From Dyadobacter sp. CY312 (lineage in GTDB: Bacteria > Bacteroidota > Bacteroidia > Cytophagales > Spirosomataceae), in contig NZ_JAJUXG010000001.1 in the NCBI RefSeq assembly GCF_021390535.1, forward strand, positions 806,001 to 870,000: a stretch of 64,000 nt of DNA, written 5' to 3'. The notes below the pieces were generated by a model. The model searched no databases, was not told the DNA's origin, and saw only the letters and a program-made list of their open reading frames with translations. Of this stretch, positions 56,242 to 64,000 are shown one piece after another. Each line of letters opens with the position of its first letter. Within the stretch, counting starts at the first letter, position 1. Made by a program: the position numbers and the translations under genes.

Positions 56242-57276
56242 ATGTTGAAATATTTTTTAAGATTTTTAATTGCAATCCTGTTAATTGCCGGAGTTACTGA
56301 AATTGTACTTAGAAAAGTGTATGGTTTTTGCAATTCTCCGCTATACATAAATGATCCCGACTTTGAATACATCTATGCTCCGAATCAGGAAGTAAACCGA
56401 TTCGGCAATCGTATATTGACCAATAGTCTTTCTATGCGCAGTGAGGAGTTGTCCCCATCGGACAGCATTGTGATTCTTTTGGTTGGCGACTCGGTGATCA
56501 ACGGTGGAAGTCTCACCGATCATGACAATATCGGGTCAACCATGTTGGAAAGGCGTTTCACAAAAGAATTGGGAAAAAAAGTAAGGATCCTTAATATTTC
56601 TGCCGGTTCCTGGGGGCCTGATAATGTTGCAGCTTATTTAAAAAAACATGGTCTTTTTAAGGCAAAGGTTATTGGCCTCGTAACAAGCAGCCACGACGCA
56701 CACGACATCATGTCCCATCAAAGTCCGGTGGGGATAGATCCAGGAATGCCTGACAAACAATATAGTGTTGCATTGGTGGAAGTTTGGGATCGATATCGCT
56801 ATTGGATCTGGTATAATTTCCTGGCATTGCTTCCCTCATTCAATTCCGATAAAAATATGACTGAGGAGACAATAGGAAAAAAAGAAGAGGTAAAAATGAC
56901 GCTGCCGGATTCCGTCCAAAAAGATACCATAAAAAAAATTGAGCTTAACGATGCCGGTATCAGGAAGCCAGGTATAGGTTTTAACCCGGGTTACCAGCAA
57001 ATCTACGATCTGGCAAAAAATGCAGGAATTCCTATGTTCATATATCTTCATCCCGAAACATCCGAAATAGAACTGGGACATTTTAATGATCAGGGTGATG
57101 AAATAATTGAATTCGCGAAGGAAAAGGACATCCGGCTGGTAAATGAATTCGATCTTGGCATTAAAAAGGAATACTACCGAAACCTGGATGTGGTCCACTA
57201 CAACAACGAAGGACAGGTATTTCTTGCCAATAACTTGTACCCTATTTTCTCTGAATATTTAAAAGCGAAACCTTAA
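56242..57276 (+). CDS. Membrane-anchored SGNH-hydrolase-like protein
   Basis: 344 residues with an N-terminal anchor (MLKYFLRFLIAILLIAGVTEI) and a SGNH/GDSL-type domain: block I VGDSVINGG with Ser84, a mid block ISAGSWGPDNVAAYL near 117-131, and block V D316-V-V-H319. Proteins of this kind in polysaccharide clusters act as glycan O-acetyl-esterases or acetyltransferase partners. The loop near 210-245 is charged. Its TAA shares a base with the ATG of the next gene (TAATG), showing coupling with the first glycosyltransferase. Confidence 0.82.
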   Translation: MLKYFLRFLIAILLIAGVTEIVLRKVYGFCNSPLYINDPDFEYIYAPNQEVNRFGNRILTNSLSMRSEELSPSDSIVILLVGDSVINGGSLTDHDNIGSTMLERRFTKELGKKVRILNISAGSWGPDNVAAYLKKHGLFKAKVIGLVTSSHDAHDIMSHQSPVGIDPGMPDKQYSVALVEVWDRYRYWIWYNFLALLPSFNSDKNMTEETIGKKEEVKMTLPDSVQKDTIKKIELNDAGIRKPGIGFNPGYQQIYDLAKNAGIPMFIYLHPETSEIELGHFNDQGDEIIEFAKEKDIRLVNEFDLGIKKEYYRNLDVVHYNNEGQVFLANNLYPIFSEYLKAKP

Positions 57277-58427
57277 TGCGCGTTCTCATTATTCACAATC
57301 AGTTATGGGCGCATTATAAATCAAAACTTTTCAGTGAGATAAGCGCCAATATGAAGCTGCAATACCCCGACAGCAAGTTTCATGTTGCACACATTGCTTT
57401 ACATGAAGCCAGCCGCAGCGGTATGCAGGACGAAAAAAGTTTTCCATACGAATATTCCTACGAGGTTCTTTTTCAAAAAAATCTGGATCAGGTTGGTTTT
57501 TCAGAAAGACTACGAGCTCTCATCCGGACCTTTGATTCCTTTAAACCAACAGTTTTAAACGTGACTGGCTGGTTTGATTGGGCTCAGGTTATTTTAATGG
57601 TATACGCCCGGAGGAAAGGCGTTAAAATTGTGCTTTCATCGGAATCCTCCACAGCAGACCACAACCGTTCAGGAATTAAAGAAAAAATAAAAAAATGGAT
57701 TGTGGGAATGGCGGATGCTTTCTTCTGTTTTGGTAAAAGTTCGGCGGATTATCTTATTAATTTGGGAATAAACCGTTCCAAAATTGCAGTTGATAATGCC
57801 GCTGTGATTGATGAAGACATTATAAAATCTAACTTTGATCAGGCGAAAAAGCAATTGCCTAATTCACAAGCAGATACCAAACACAACACATTCGTATTTG
57901 TAGGGCGGCTCGCACCAGAAAAGAATCTGGAAATGTTACTCGGGAGCTTTATGAAATTACAGGACGAAGAGCCCATCGGCGAATTTTGGAATCTGCTGTT
58001 TGTAGGTGAAGGCCCTGAGAAAAAACATCTGCAAGAACTGGCAGCAAAGAGCAGTTTTCCCGGTAACATTCAGTTCGCTGGCGGTTTCCCATGGTATAAG
58101 GTGCCTTCCTGGCTTGCAAAAAGTGACATACTGGTTCTACCAAGTTTGTCTGAGCCGTGGGGGCTTGTGGTGAATGAGGCCATGGTTTGCGGCATGCCTG
58201 TAATTGTATCCGAAACCTGTGGCTGTGCCGGGGATCTTGTATCGAACGGGGTAAACGGTTTTACATTCAACCCAAAAAAACAGCCAACTTTAGATAAAGC
58301 ACTGTTCTATTTCATGCAGCATCCTGACAAAATAAATGAAATGGGGATGGAATCAAAAAAATTGGTAGAACGATTTTCCTCTAAAAAAGTAGCCGCTGAA
58401 ATGGTGAAATGCTATCATAATTTATGA
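57276..58427 (+). CDS. GT4-family glycosyltransferase
   Basis: 383 residues. The C-terminal nucleotide-sugar-binding half has FVFVGRLAPEKNLEMLLGSF, ILVLPSLSEPWGLVVNEAMVCGMPVIVSETCGCAGDLV with the E-x7-E pair (EPWGLVVNE), typical of GT4 retaining transferases. The N-terminal half contains GWFDWAQVILMVYARRKGVKIVLSSESS. Probably adds a sugar to a lipid-linked intermediate in exopolysaccharide or lipopolysaccharide synthesis. Starts at the last base of the SGNH gene stop, TAATG arrangement. Donor and acceptor sugars are not predictable. Confidence 0.93.
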   Translation: MRVLIIHNQLWAHYKSKLFSEISANMKLQYPDSKFHVAHIALHEASRSGMQDEKSFPYEYSYEVLFQKNLDQVGFSERLRALIRTFDSFKPTVLNVTGWFDWAQVILMVYARRKGVKIVLSSESSTADHNRSGIKEKIKKWIVGMADAFFCFGKSSADYLINLGINRSKIAVDNAAVIDEDIIKSNFDQAKKQLPNSQADTKHNTFVFVGRLAPEKNLEMLLGSFMKLQDEEPIGEFWNLLFVGEGPEKKHLQELAAKSSFPGNIQFAGGFPWYKVPSWLAKSDILVLPSLSEPWGLVVNEAMVCGMPVIVSETCGCAGDLVSNGVNGFTFNPKKQPTLDKALFYFMQHPDKINEMGMESKKLVERFSSKKVAAEMVKCYHNL

Positions 58428-58483
58428 CGCTAAATAATTTCAACAGGAAGGAACCAAGCTACCTGCCACACTTCTAATAGACT

Positions 58484-59632
58484 ATGAGAATTTTAAATAT
58501 ATGCGCCTACACATGGGCAATAGGCGGTCCGGCAAGAATTATTTATGACCACACCACGGAAGTACTTCGTTACGGCCATCAGGTGGACATACTCAGCCCG
58601 ATGACTCCCGGTGAAAAAAGCTATCCGGTTCCCGAGGGAGCTACATTGATAGAATGTGCAAGAACTACCCCCATAAGTAATTATTACAGGGAGTTTTCGA
58701 TTGAAATGTACCAATATCTCAAAGCCAATATCGATAAATATGATGTGATCCACATGCATGGTATTTGGCACTTTGGAAGCCTTGCACCTTTCCTGTTGCC
58801 TAATAAGGCGGTTCTGGTGGTAACGATTCATGGTCTGCTAGATCACTGGGCTGTGGCGCACAGCAAGTGGAAAAAACAGATTGTTACTTTACTGTATCAG
58901 AAAAGATTACTTGGCAAAGCTGACCTAATCCAAATCAATAACACGGACGAAGAGCAGGATGTGATCAGGTATTTAGGCTATCGACCAAAAAATATGGTGA
59001 TCGTGCCCAATGGAATGAAGGTGGCAGAGTATAGCAGTTTGCCTGCCAAAGGTATTTTCCGATCAAAACATAACATTTCTCCTACTCAGAAGGTTGTGCT
59101 TTTTATGGGCCGGCTAAATATCAAAAAAGGACTGGATTTGTTACTACCCGGATTTCTGAAAGTGCATCAGTCGGTTCCGGATGCGATGTTGATTTTGGCG
59201 GGCCCGGATGATGGTTATCAGAAAGAAACAGAAGATTTTATCAGAAACAATAATCTGGCCGGAAAGGTGAAGCTGGTTGGAATGTTAACGGATACAGACA
59301 AAAAAGAAGCTCTATCTGATGCCGACCTATTCGTTCTTCCTTCCTATTCCGAGGGTTTCTCAATAGCGGTACTGGAAGCTATGACATCCCGCGTACCAGC
59401 GCTTGTATCAGACAGGGTTGGTTTCGGAGATTACATTAAAAAGTACAACGCAGCATACTTAACACCCTTAAACGCTGATGGAGTAGCAGAGGGACTTCTT
59501 AAAATATTACAAGATTCTGACTACGCGCAAACGATAGCAAACAATGCCTACAACATGGTAACTGAAAACTTCGACATCAAAGTGGTCGCGAATCAGTTAT
59601 TGGAAGAATACAAGAAAGTAAAGAAAATCTGA
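58484..59632 (+). CDS. GT4-family glycosyltransferase
   Basis: 382 residues. N-terminal IGGPARIIYDHTTEVLRYGHQVDIL and IHMHGIWHFGSL; C-terminal VVLFMGRLNIKKGLDLLLPGF, ADLFVLPSYSEGFSIAVLEAMTSRVPALVS with the E-x7-E motif. GT4 retaining enzyme. Same orientation as the preceding transferase, 56 bp apart. Likely adds the next sugar in the same glycan. Confidence 0.94.
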   Translation: MRILNICAYTWAIGGPARIIYDHTTEVLRYGHQVDILSPMTPGEKSYPVPEGATLIECARTTPISNYYREFSIEMYQYLKANIDKYDVIHMHGIWHFGSLAPFLLPNKAVLVVTIHGLLDHWAVAHSKWKKQIVTLLYQKRLLGKADLIQINNTDEEQDVIRYLGYRPKNMVIVPNGMKVAEYSSLPAKGIFRSKHNISPTQKVVLFMGRLNIKKGLDLLLPGFLKVHQSVPDAMLILAGPDDGYQKETEDFIRNNNLAGKVKLVGMLTDTDKKEALSDADLFVLPSYSEGFSIAVLEAMTSRVPALVSDRVGFGDYIKKYNAAYLTPLNADGVAEGLLKILQDSDYAQTIANNAYNMVTENFDIKVVANQLLEEYKKVKKI

Positions 59633-59692
59633 TTACCTTTGTGCCCGTATTCAGCACACTGTAACGAACAGAAATTCGCCTATAAGTAACTT

Positions 59693-60619
59693 ATGATTGA
59701 TTTATCCGTCATCATTTTAACGCACAATGAGTCGCAACACATTGAGAGATGCATTAAAAGCCTTCAGCAGGTTACGGATAAAATCTTCATTGTGGACTCA
59801 TTTTCTTCTGACAACACAGTTGCAATAGCGGAGTCGCTTGGCGCAGTGGTTGTTCAAAATACATGGGTATCTTACGCTTTCCAGTTCAACTTCGGAATTG
59901 ATCATAACCCGTTCAAAACATCCTGGCTCATGCGTATGGATGCAGATGAATACATTACACATGAACTGGCAGTTGAACTCAATAACGACCTGGCCAATAC
60001 TCCTGCTGACATTTCGGGGTTCTATGTAAAACGCCGTGTGTTTTTCATGAATCAGTGGATCCGGCGCGGCGGCTACTACCCTATCTGGTTGCTTCGGATC
60101 TGGCGTAATGGCTTGGGAATTTGCGAAGAACTCTGGATGGATGAGCATATCAAGCTAAGCGCTGGCAATACTGCACAACTACAAAACGACCTGGTCGATC
60201 ACAATCTCAATAATCTGACGTGGTGGACGCAAAAACATAACAATTACGCCATTCGTGAGGTTATAGATTTATTAAATATAAAGTATAACTTTGGTGACAA
60301 ACCAACTGTTACACCGAACTTTTGGGGTAATCAGGAGCAGCGAACCCGCTTTTTAAAGATTAAATATGCCGGCCTGCCACTCTTTACACGTCCGTTCCTA
60401 TATTTTATTTTCAGATATATCATAAAACTGGGATTTTTGGATGGTAATAAAGGGCTCGTATGGCACTTTTTACAAGGGTTCTGGTACCGGTTCCTTGTTG
60501 ATGCCAAGATTTACGAAGTGTATCAAAGAGCGGGCAGGAACAAACAAGACATTATTGTACATTTCAAGACAGAATATGGAAAAGACCTCGCAAATCCAAA
60601 CCAGTCTGTCCGCGTATAA
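59693..60619 (+). CDS. GT2-family glycosyltransferase (KdtX/WaaE-like)
   Basis: 308 residues. N-terminal GT-A core: VIILTHNESQHIERCIKSLQQVTDKIFIVDSFSSDNTVAIAE and the DxD-like RMDADEYI near 82-89. RRGGYYPIWLLRIWRNGLG and the long C-terminal part are shared with WaaE/KdtX-like transferases. Inverting enzyme. Its 3' end overlaps the acetyltransferase gene by 44 bp, an unusually long same-strand overlap. Confidence 0.93.
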   Translation: MIDLSVIILTHNESQHIERCIKSLQQVTDKIFIVDSFSSDNTVAIAESLGAVVVQNTWVSYAFQFNFGIDHNPFKTSWLMRMDADEYITHELAVELNNDLANTPADISGFYVKRRVFFMNQWIRRGGYYPIWLLRIWRNGLGICEELWMDEHIKLSAGNTAQLQNDLVDHNLNNLTWWTQKHNNYAIREVIDLLNIKYNFGDKPTVTPNFWGNQEQRTRFLKIKYAGLPLFTRPFLYFIFRYIIKLGFLDGNKGLVWHFLQGFWYRFLVDAKIYEVYQRAGRNKQDIIVHFKTEYGKDLANPNQSVRV

Positions 60620-61142
60620 TAACAGCTGGTATAAGCCGGGAGGAAAACTGAAACAACTATTATGGTACATCATCTCCAGAGTATTTGTTAATACATATAT
60701 ACCTTTCCCAATGTCTGTCAAAAAGCTGATATTGGAATTGTTCGGGGCTAAAATCGGCAGAAATGTGGTTATAAAACCGAAAGTCAATATTAAGTATCCA
60801 TGGTTTCTATCTGTGGAAAATGACACATGGATTGGTGAAAAAGTGTGGATAGATAACCTCACAATGGTGAATATCGGGGCAAATGTTTGTCTGTCGCAGG
60901 GCTGTCTCCTGCTAACAGGAAACCATAATTTTACTAAAAGCACGTTCGATCTGATTGTTAAACCTATCAATATTGAAAATGGGGCATGGATAGGTGCACA
61001 GTCAACGGTTTGTCCGGGTATCACAGTGAGATCTCATGCTGTACTGACTGTTAATTCAGTAGCTACAAGAGAATTGGAGCCTTACAGCATTTATCAGGGA
61101 AATCCGGCAGTTTTTGTCAAAAGAAGAGAAATAACAAATTGA
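60576..61142 (+). CDS. WcaF/colanic-acid-type hexapeptide acetyltransferase
   Basis: 188 residues from ATG 60576, inside the end of the GT2 gene. Left-handed beta-helix repeats (IGRNVVIKPKVNIKYPWFLSVENDTWIGEKVWIDN, IGANVCLSQGCLLLTGNHNF, IENGAWIGAQSTVCPGITVRSHAVLTVNSVATRELEP). TGNHNF near 111-116 carries the usual catalytic-histidine region. O-acetylates a sugar of the polysaccharide. The last bases TTGA join it to the next gene, whose start is TTG. An upstream start at 60441 was rejected. Confidence 0.92.
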   Translation: MEKTSQIQTSLSAYNNSWYKPGGKLKQLLWYIISRVFVNTYIPFPMSVKKLILELFGAKIGRNVVIKPKVNIKYPWFLSVENDTWIGEKVWIDNLTMVNIGANVCLSQGCLLLTGNHNFTKSTFDLIVKPINIENGAWIGAQSTVCPGITVRSHAVLTVNSVATRELEPYSIYQGNPAVFVKRREITN

Positions 61143-61882
61143 AGATAAGCATTATAACAGTTGTGTTCAACGGTGCCAAGACGCTCCGCTCCTGTATTGA
61201 TTCTGTTTTGGCACAGGACTACGGCAACGTTGAATATATTATTGTGGACGGAAATTCAACGGATGGTACGATAGAAATTATCAAATCTTACGGAGATAAA
61301 ATAGATAAATTTGTTAGTGAGCGGGACAAGGGCATTTACGACGCCATGAATAAGGGTATACAGCTGGCGACGGGCGATGTTGTCGGCATCTTAAACGCTG
61401 ATGACTTTTACAGCTCAGTTAATGTGATATCCAGTGTTGTGGCAACAATGACAGAAAGTAATGCAGATGCCGCTTACGGAGATTTACAATACGTAGATGC
61501 AGCCGATCACAATGTCATAAAAAGAAACTGGAAGTCGGGAGCATACAAACCCAATGCCTTTACAAATGGCTGGATGCCTCCGCATCCTACTTTCTTTTTA
61601 AGAAGGTCTTTGTACGAGCAGCACGGGAATTTCCGACTGGATATGGGCAGTGCAGCAGATTATGAGTTGATGCTTAGGATGGTTCATAAGATTGGCATAA
61701 AACTTGTATACGTTCCGCTTATACTGGTTAAAATGCGAGCTGGTGGCGTAAGCAACAGTTCCGTGGCGAATAGAATAAGTGCTAACAAAAATGACAGGAA
61801 AGCCTGGAAGGTTAATGGTCTGAAACCACAATTTTATACCTTGTGGCTGAAACCGCTCAGAAAGGTTTTACAATTTATGTGA
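61139..61882 (+). CDS. GT2-family glycosyltransferase (WcaA-like)
   Basis: 247 residues starting with TTG in a TTGA stop-start overlap with the acetyltransferase. GT-A features: IITVVFNGAKTLRSCIDSVLAQDYGNVEYIIVDGNSTDGT, KGIYDAMNKGIQLATGDVVGILNADDFY (DxD-like ADD), then HPTFFLRRSLYEQHG. Inverting glycosyltransferase resembling the colanic-acid WcaA type. An ATG alternative is absent at the 5' end. Confidence 0.93.
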   Translation: MKISIITVVFNGAKTLRSCIDSVLAQDYGNVEYIIVDGNSTDGTIEIIKSYGDKIDKFVSERDKGIYDAMNKGIQLATGDVVGILNADDFYSSVNVISSVVATMTESNADAAYGDLQYVDAADHNVIKRNWKSGAYKPNAFTNGWMPPHPTFFLRRSLYEQHGNFRLDMGSAADYELMLRMVHKIGIKLVYVPLILVKMRAGGVSNSSVANRISANKNDRKAWKVNGLKPQFYTLWLKPLRKVLQFM

Positions 61883-62025
61883 GAATGTTTGCCAAGCTTG
61901 TTACCATTTAGTAAATATTTTGAAATACAGGGCTTTACACTATTTTATATTTATAATTTTTCGGAAATTTGATATAATTTGATTGGCGCTCCTCAAAAAA
62001 GAGATATAGATAATTCATCAATAAA

Positions 62026-63234
62026 ATGGATATAAAATTACCCCTACAGATATTAAGTGAAGGGAACTTTAACAGCATGATTCACCATGACGTGTATCAA
62101 TGCATACTATCGTTTCTGATTGCATGTTTCCTCTCGATTATTTCGATCCCGGTTATCATCAATTTATCTAACCTTTTGCATCTAACGGCAAAGCCAGGTT
62201 TTAGAAGTTCACACCAAACAGAAACTCCAACGCTGGGCGGAATTGCAATTTTCGCTTCGTCATTGATCGCCTATTTCCTTTGGCCGCATTCAGAGAATAC
62301 GCTCGACTCCAATATTATCAACTTATCGATGACAGGCGTTATCATCCTGTTTTTCCTTGGGCTAAAAGATGATATTCTGGCGGTGGATCCTACCAAGAAG
62401 CTTATCATTCAAATATTTGCTTCTCTGATACTGGTTGCCATGGGCAACTTTAAGATCGATCATTTTTACGGTATTTTCGGTATTGATGCAGTTCCGGATA
62501 TTGTAAGTATCCCTCTTACAGTTTTTGTCTTTATCGCTATTATCAATGCCATTAACCTTATAGACGGTATTGATGGTCTTGCAGGTGGAATCAGCCTTAT
62601 CGCGGGCCTTGGATTCGGAATCTGGTTTATTCTTAACGACCACTTCTCTTTCGGATGCCTTGCGTTTGCTATGTCGGGATCTTTACTTGGATTTTTAAGA
62701 TTTAACTTCTCCCGCACAAGTAAAATCTTTATGGGAGACACCGGCTCGCTGATTGTGGGTTATTTACTTTCCATTTTTGCGGTAGAATTCCTTTCTCTGA
62801 ACGTTGGCTACCTTCATGACCCTAATGCATATTTCAATGCACCAATCATTGTGATGGTATTGCTGATCGTTCCAATTTTCGATACACTTCGCGTTTTTAT
62901 TGTGAGAATTGTGAAAGGCGGCTCACCTTTTATAGCTGACCGTAATCACATGCACCACATTCTGATAGACAGTGGCCTTAATCACTTTTGGGCATCGTTC
63001 ACCCTTTGGATGGTTACGATCCTCAACTCTGCTTTGTTCTTTGCCTTTCACGGCAATATTACCAATACTGCATCTCTGTACATATACATAGGCATGTTCG
63101 GAGCATATATGGTGTTCGCTTATTATATGAAAAGACATATAGCAGTCAGGAACGAGAAAAAAAAACTGGCTAAGTCTCACACTTTCAATGATAAGGACGT
63201 TTCTCCCACTCAGAAGGTGCTTAGGGACTTATAA
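62026..63234 (+). CDS. WecA/TagO-type undecaprenyl-phosphate sugar-1-phosphate transferase
   Basis: 402 residues, about eleven membrane helices. Starts glycan assembly by moving GlcNAc-1-P (or a similar sugar phosphate) to undecaprenyl phosphate. Motifs: TPTLGGIAIF near 67-76, LGLKDDILAVDPTKK near 116-130, the catalytic NAINLIDGIDGLAGG near 173-187, RTSKIFMGDTGSLIVG near 230-245, and HMHHIL near 309-314. MraY-family member, but its place in a transferase cluster points to O-antigen or exopolysaccharide initiation. An in-frame internal ATG at about residue 18 is a possible start. Confidence 0.92.
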   Translation: MDIKLPLQILSEGNFNSMIHHDVYQCILSFLIACFLSIISIPVIINLSNLLHLTAKPGFRSSHQTETPTLGGIAIFASSLIAYFLWPHSENTLDSNIINLSMTGVIILFFLGLKDDILAVDPTKKLIIQIFASLILVAMGNFKIDHFYGIFGIDAVPDIVSIPLTVFVFIAIINAINLIDGIDGLAGGISLIAGLGFGIWFILNDHFSFGCLAFAMSGSLLGFLRFNFSRTSKIFMGDTGSLIVGYLLSIFAVEFLSLNVGYLHDPNAYFNAPIIVMVLLIVPIFDTLRVFIVRIVKGGSPFIADRNHMHHILIDSGLNHFWASFTLWMVTILNSALFFAFHGNITNTASLYIYIGMFGAYMVFAYYMKRHIAVRNEKKKLAKSHTFNDKDVSPTQKVLRDL

Positions 63235-63327
63235 TCAGATATTATCTATTTCTTGACAAATTAACAGTTTTGTTAATGCCATAAAACGAATGTTTGTACC
63301 TTAGTGCCAAATAATTGTCCTATAGGT

Positions 63328-64000
63328 ATGAACAAAAAGATCAGAAAAGAAGACGCTCTTTACTACCATTCAAAAGGAAGGCCTGGTAAAATTCAGGTGA
63401 TTCCAACTAAGGAGACAAACACGCAGAGAGACCTCTCCCTTGCCTATTCCCCAGGTGTTGCCGAGCCTTGTCTTGAAATCGCCGAAAATGTTGAAAATGC
63501 TTATTTATACACTGCAAAGGGAAATCTTGTCGCCGTAATTAGCAACGGAACAGCGGTACTTGGCTTGGGCGACATTGGCCCGGAAGCCTCCAAACCAGTA
63601 ATGGAAGGTAAAGGCTTGCTCTTCAAAATATACTCAGATATTGACGTTTTTGACATCGAACTAAATACAAAGGATGTCGATGAATTCGTAAGAACGGTAA
63701 AAATTCTTGAACCTACTTTTGGAGGTGTTAACCTTGAAGACATCAAAGCACCCGAGTGCTTCGAAATAGAAGCCCGTCTGAAAAAAGAACTGAACATTCC
63801 TGTAATGCACGATGACCAGCACGGAACTGCTATCATAAGTGCAGCGGCGATGTTAAACGCATTGGTTCTGGTTAAAAAAGATATTAAAGACATACGTGTG
63901 GTTGTATCCGGAGCTGGTGCTTCAGCAGTTTCCTGTACAAAACTATATCTGTCGCTGGGTGTTGATCCAAAGAACGTCGCGATGTTTGACACAAAAGGAC
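63328..64000 (+). CDS. maeB: NADP-dependent malic enzyme, N-terminal part (3' end outside window)
   Basis: Open from ATG 63328 to the window edge, 224 codons. Begins [20 protein letters not shown] and contains [39 protein letters not shown], and [19 protein letters not shown], ending with the NAD(P)-binding [10 protein letters not shown]. This is the malic enzyme pattern; the [11 protein letters not shown] style and N-terminus fit the MaeB type that ends in a phosphotransacetylase domain, which would lie beyond the window. It converts malate to pyruvate and CO2. Confidence 0.94.
   Translation, partial: MNKKIRKEDALYYHSKGRPGKIQVIPTKETNTQRDLSLAYSPGVAEPCLEIAENVENAYLYTAKGNLVAVISNGTAVLGLGDIGPEASKPVMEGKGLLFKIYSDIDVFDIELNTKDVDEFVRTVKILEPTFGGVNLEDIKAPECFEIEARLKKELNIPVMHDDQHGTAIISAAAMLNALVLVKKDIKDIRVVVSGAGASAVSCTKLYLSLGVDPKNVAMFDTKG

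Noticed and set aside
60441-60575. Start of the acetyltransferase at 60441
   Set aside because: It would overlap the GT2 gene by 179 bp and add sequence with no hexapeptide features.

Overview
The window looks like chromosome from a Bacteroidota bacterium of the order Cytophagales, most like Dyadobacter or Spirosomataceae relatives. The grounds are the protein families (DUF3098 between ftsX and uppP, a short MenE next to MenB, a Y_Y_Y-type sensor, DUF5009, Tat-exported phospholipase and isomerase), moderate to low GC, few strong Shine-Dalgarno sites, -7 boxes of the TAnnTTTG type, and several families of palindromic intergenic elements. The genus is inference. I saw no tRNA, rRNA, CRISPR array, transposase or complete insertion sequence.

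Layout. 1-3434: end of topA, a class III-like sirtuin without the zinc cysteines, folD, and a zeta-type P-loop kinase overlapped by a 50-residue ORF (candidate toxin-antitoxin pair). 3435-5437: AT-rich accessory patch with a serine hydrolase, flanked by two near-identical hairpins in opposite orientation, and a small membrane protein. 5434-14910: 2H phosphoesterase, aldehyde dehydrogenase, XRE/S24-like regulator, menE and menB for menaquinone, EVE protein, a secreted protein and a methyltransferase. 14987-19714: TPR lipoprotein and the translation block thrS-infC-rpmI-rplT. 19821-26553: DUF937-like protein, Tat phospholipase C, a strongly structured 96-nt intergenic element, dnaK, and a small gene coupled to a short-chain dehydrogenase.

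26928-40617: signalling and sugar genes. A giant periplasmic-propeller sensor has lost its phosphoacceptor histidine and ends against a convergent, intact NarL-type regulator. Then come VanZ, pgi, a Tat sugar isomerase, DUF5009, a 1454-residue soluble hybrid kinase and an AI-2E-family permease. 40709-47533: glycoside hydrolase, lipoprotein, RluF-like synthase, acetylxylan esterase, purine nucleoside phosphorylase and small proteins. 47619-54171: etfB-etfA, a bifunctional-nuclease/UVR protein, and ftsX-DUF3098-uppP-truB-ribF. 54302-56117: amidohydrolase and a VOC protein. 56242-63234: exopolysaccharide or glycan assembly cluster (SGNH protein, two GT4, two GT2, a hexapeptide acetyltransferase and a WecA/TagO-type initiating transferase). 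63328 to the end: start of a MaeB-type malic enzyme.

How they work together. Most genes are core housekeeping: DNA topology, folate C1, menaquinone, translation, chaperone, glycolysis, electron transfer, cell division and lipid-carrier recycling. UppP and the WecA-like enzyme both use undecaprenyl phosphate, and the glycosyltransferases between them in the last 8 kb would build on that carrier. The accessory signal lies at 2.7-5.4 kb, in the degenerate sensor and in the intergenic palindromes.
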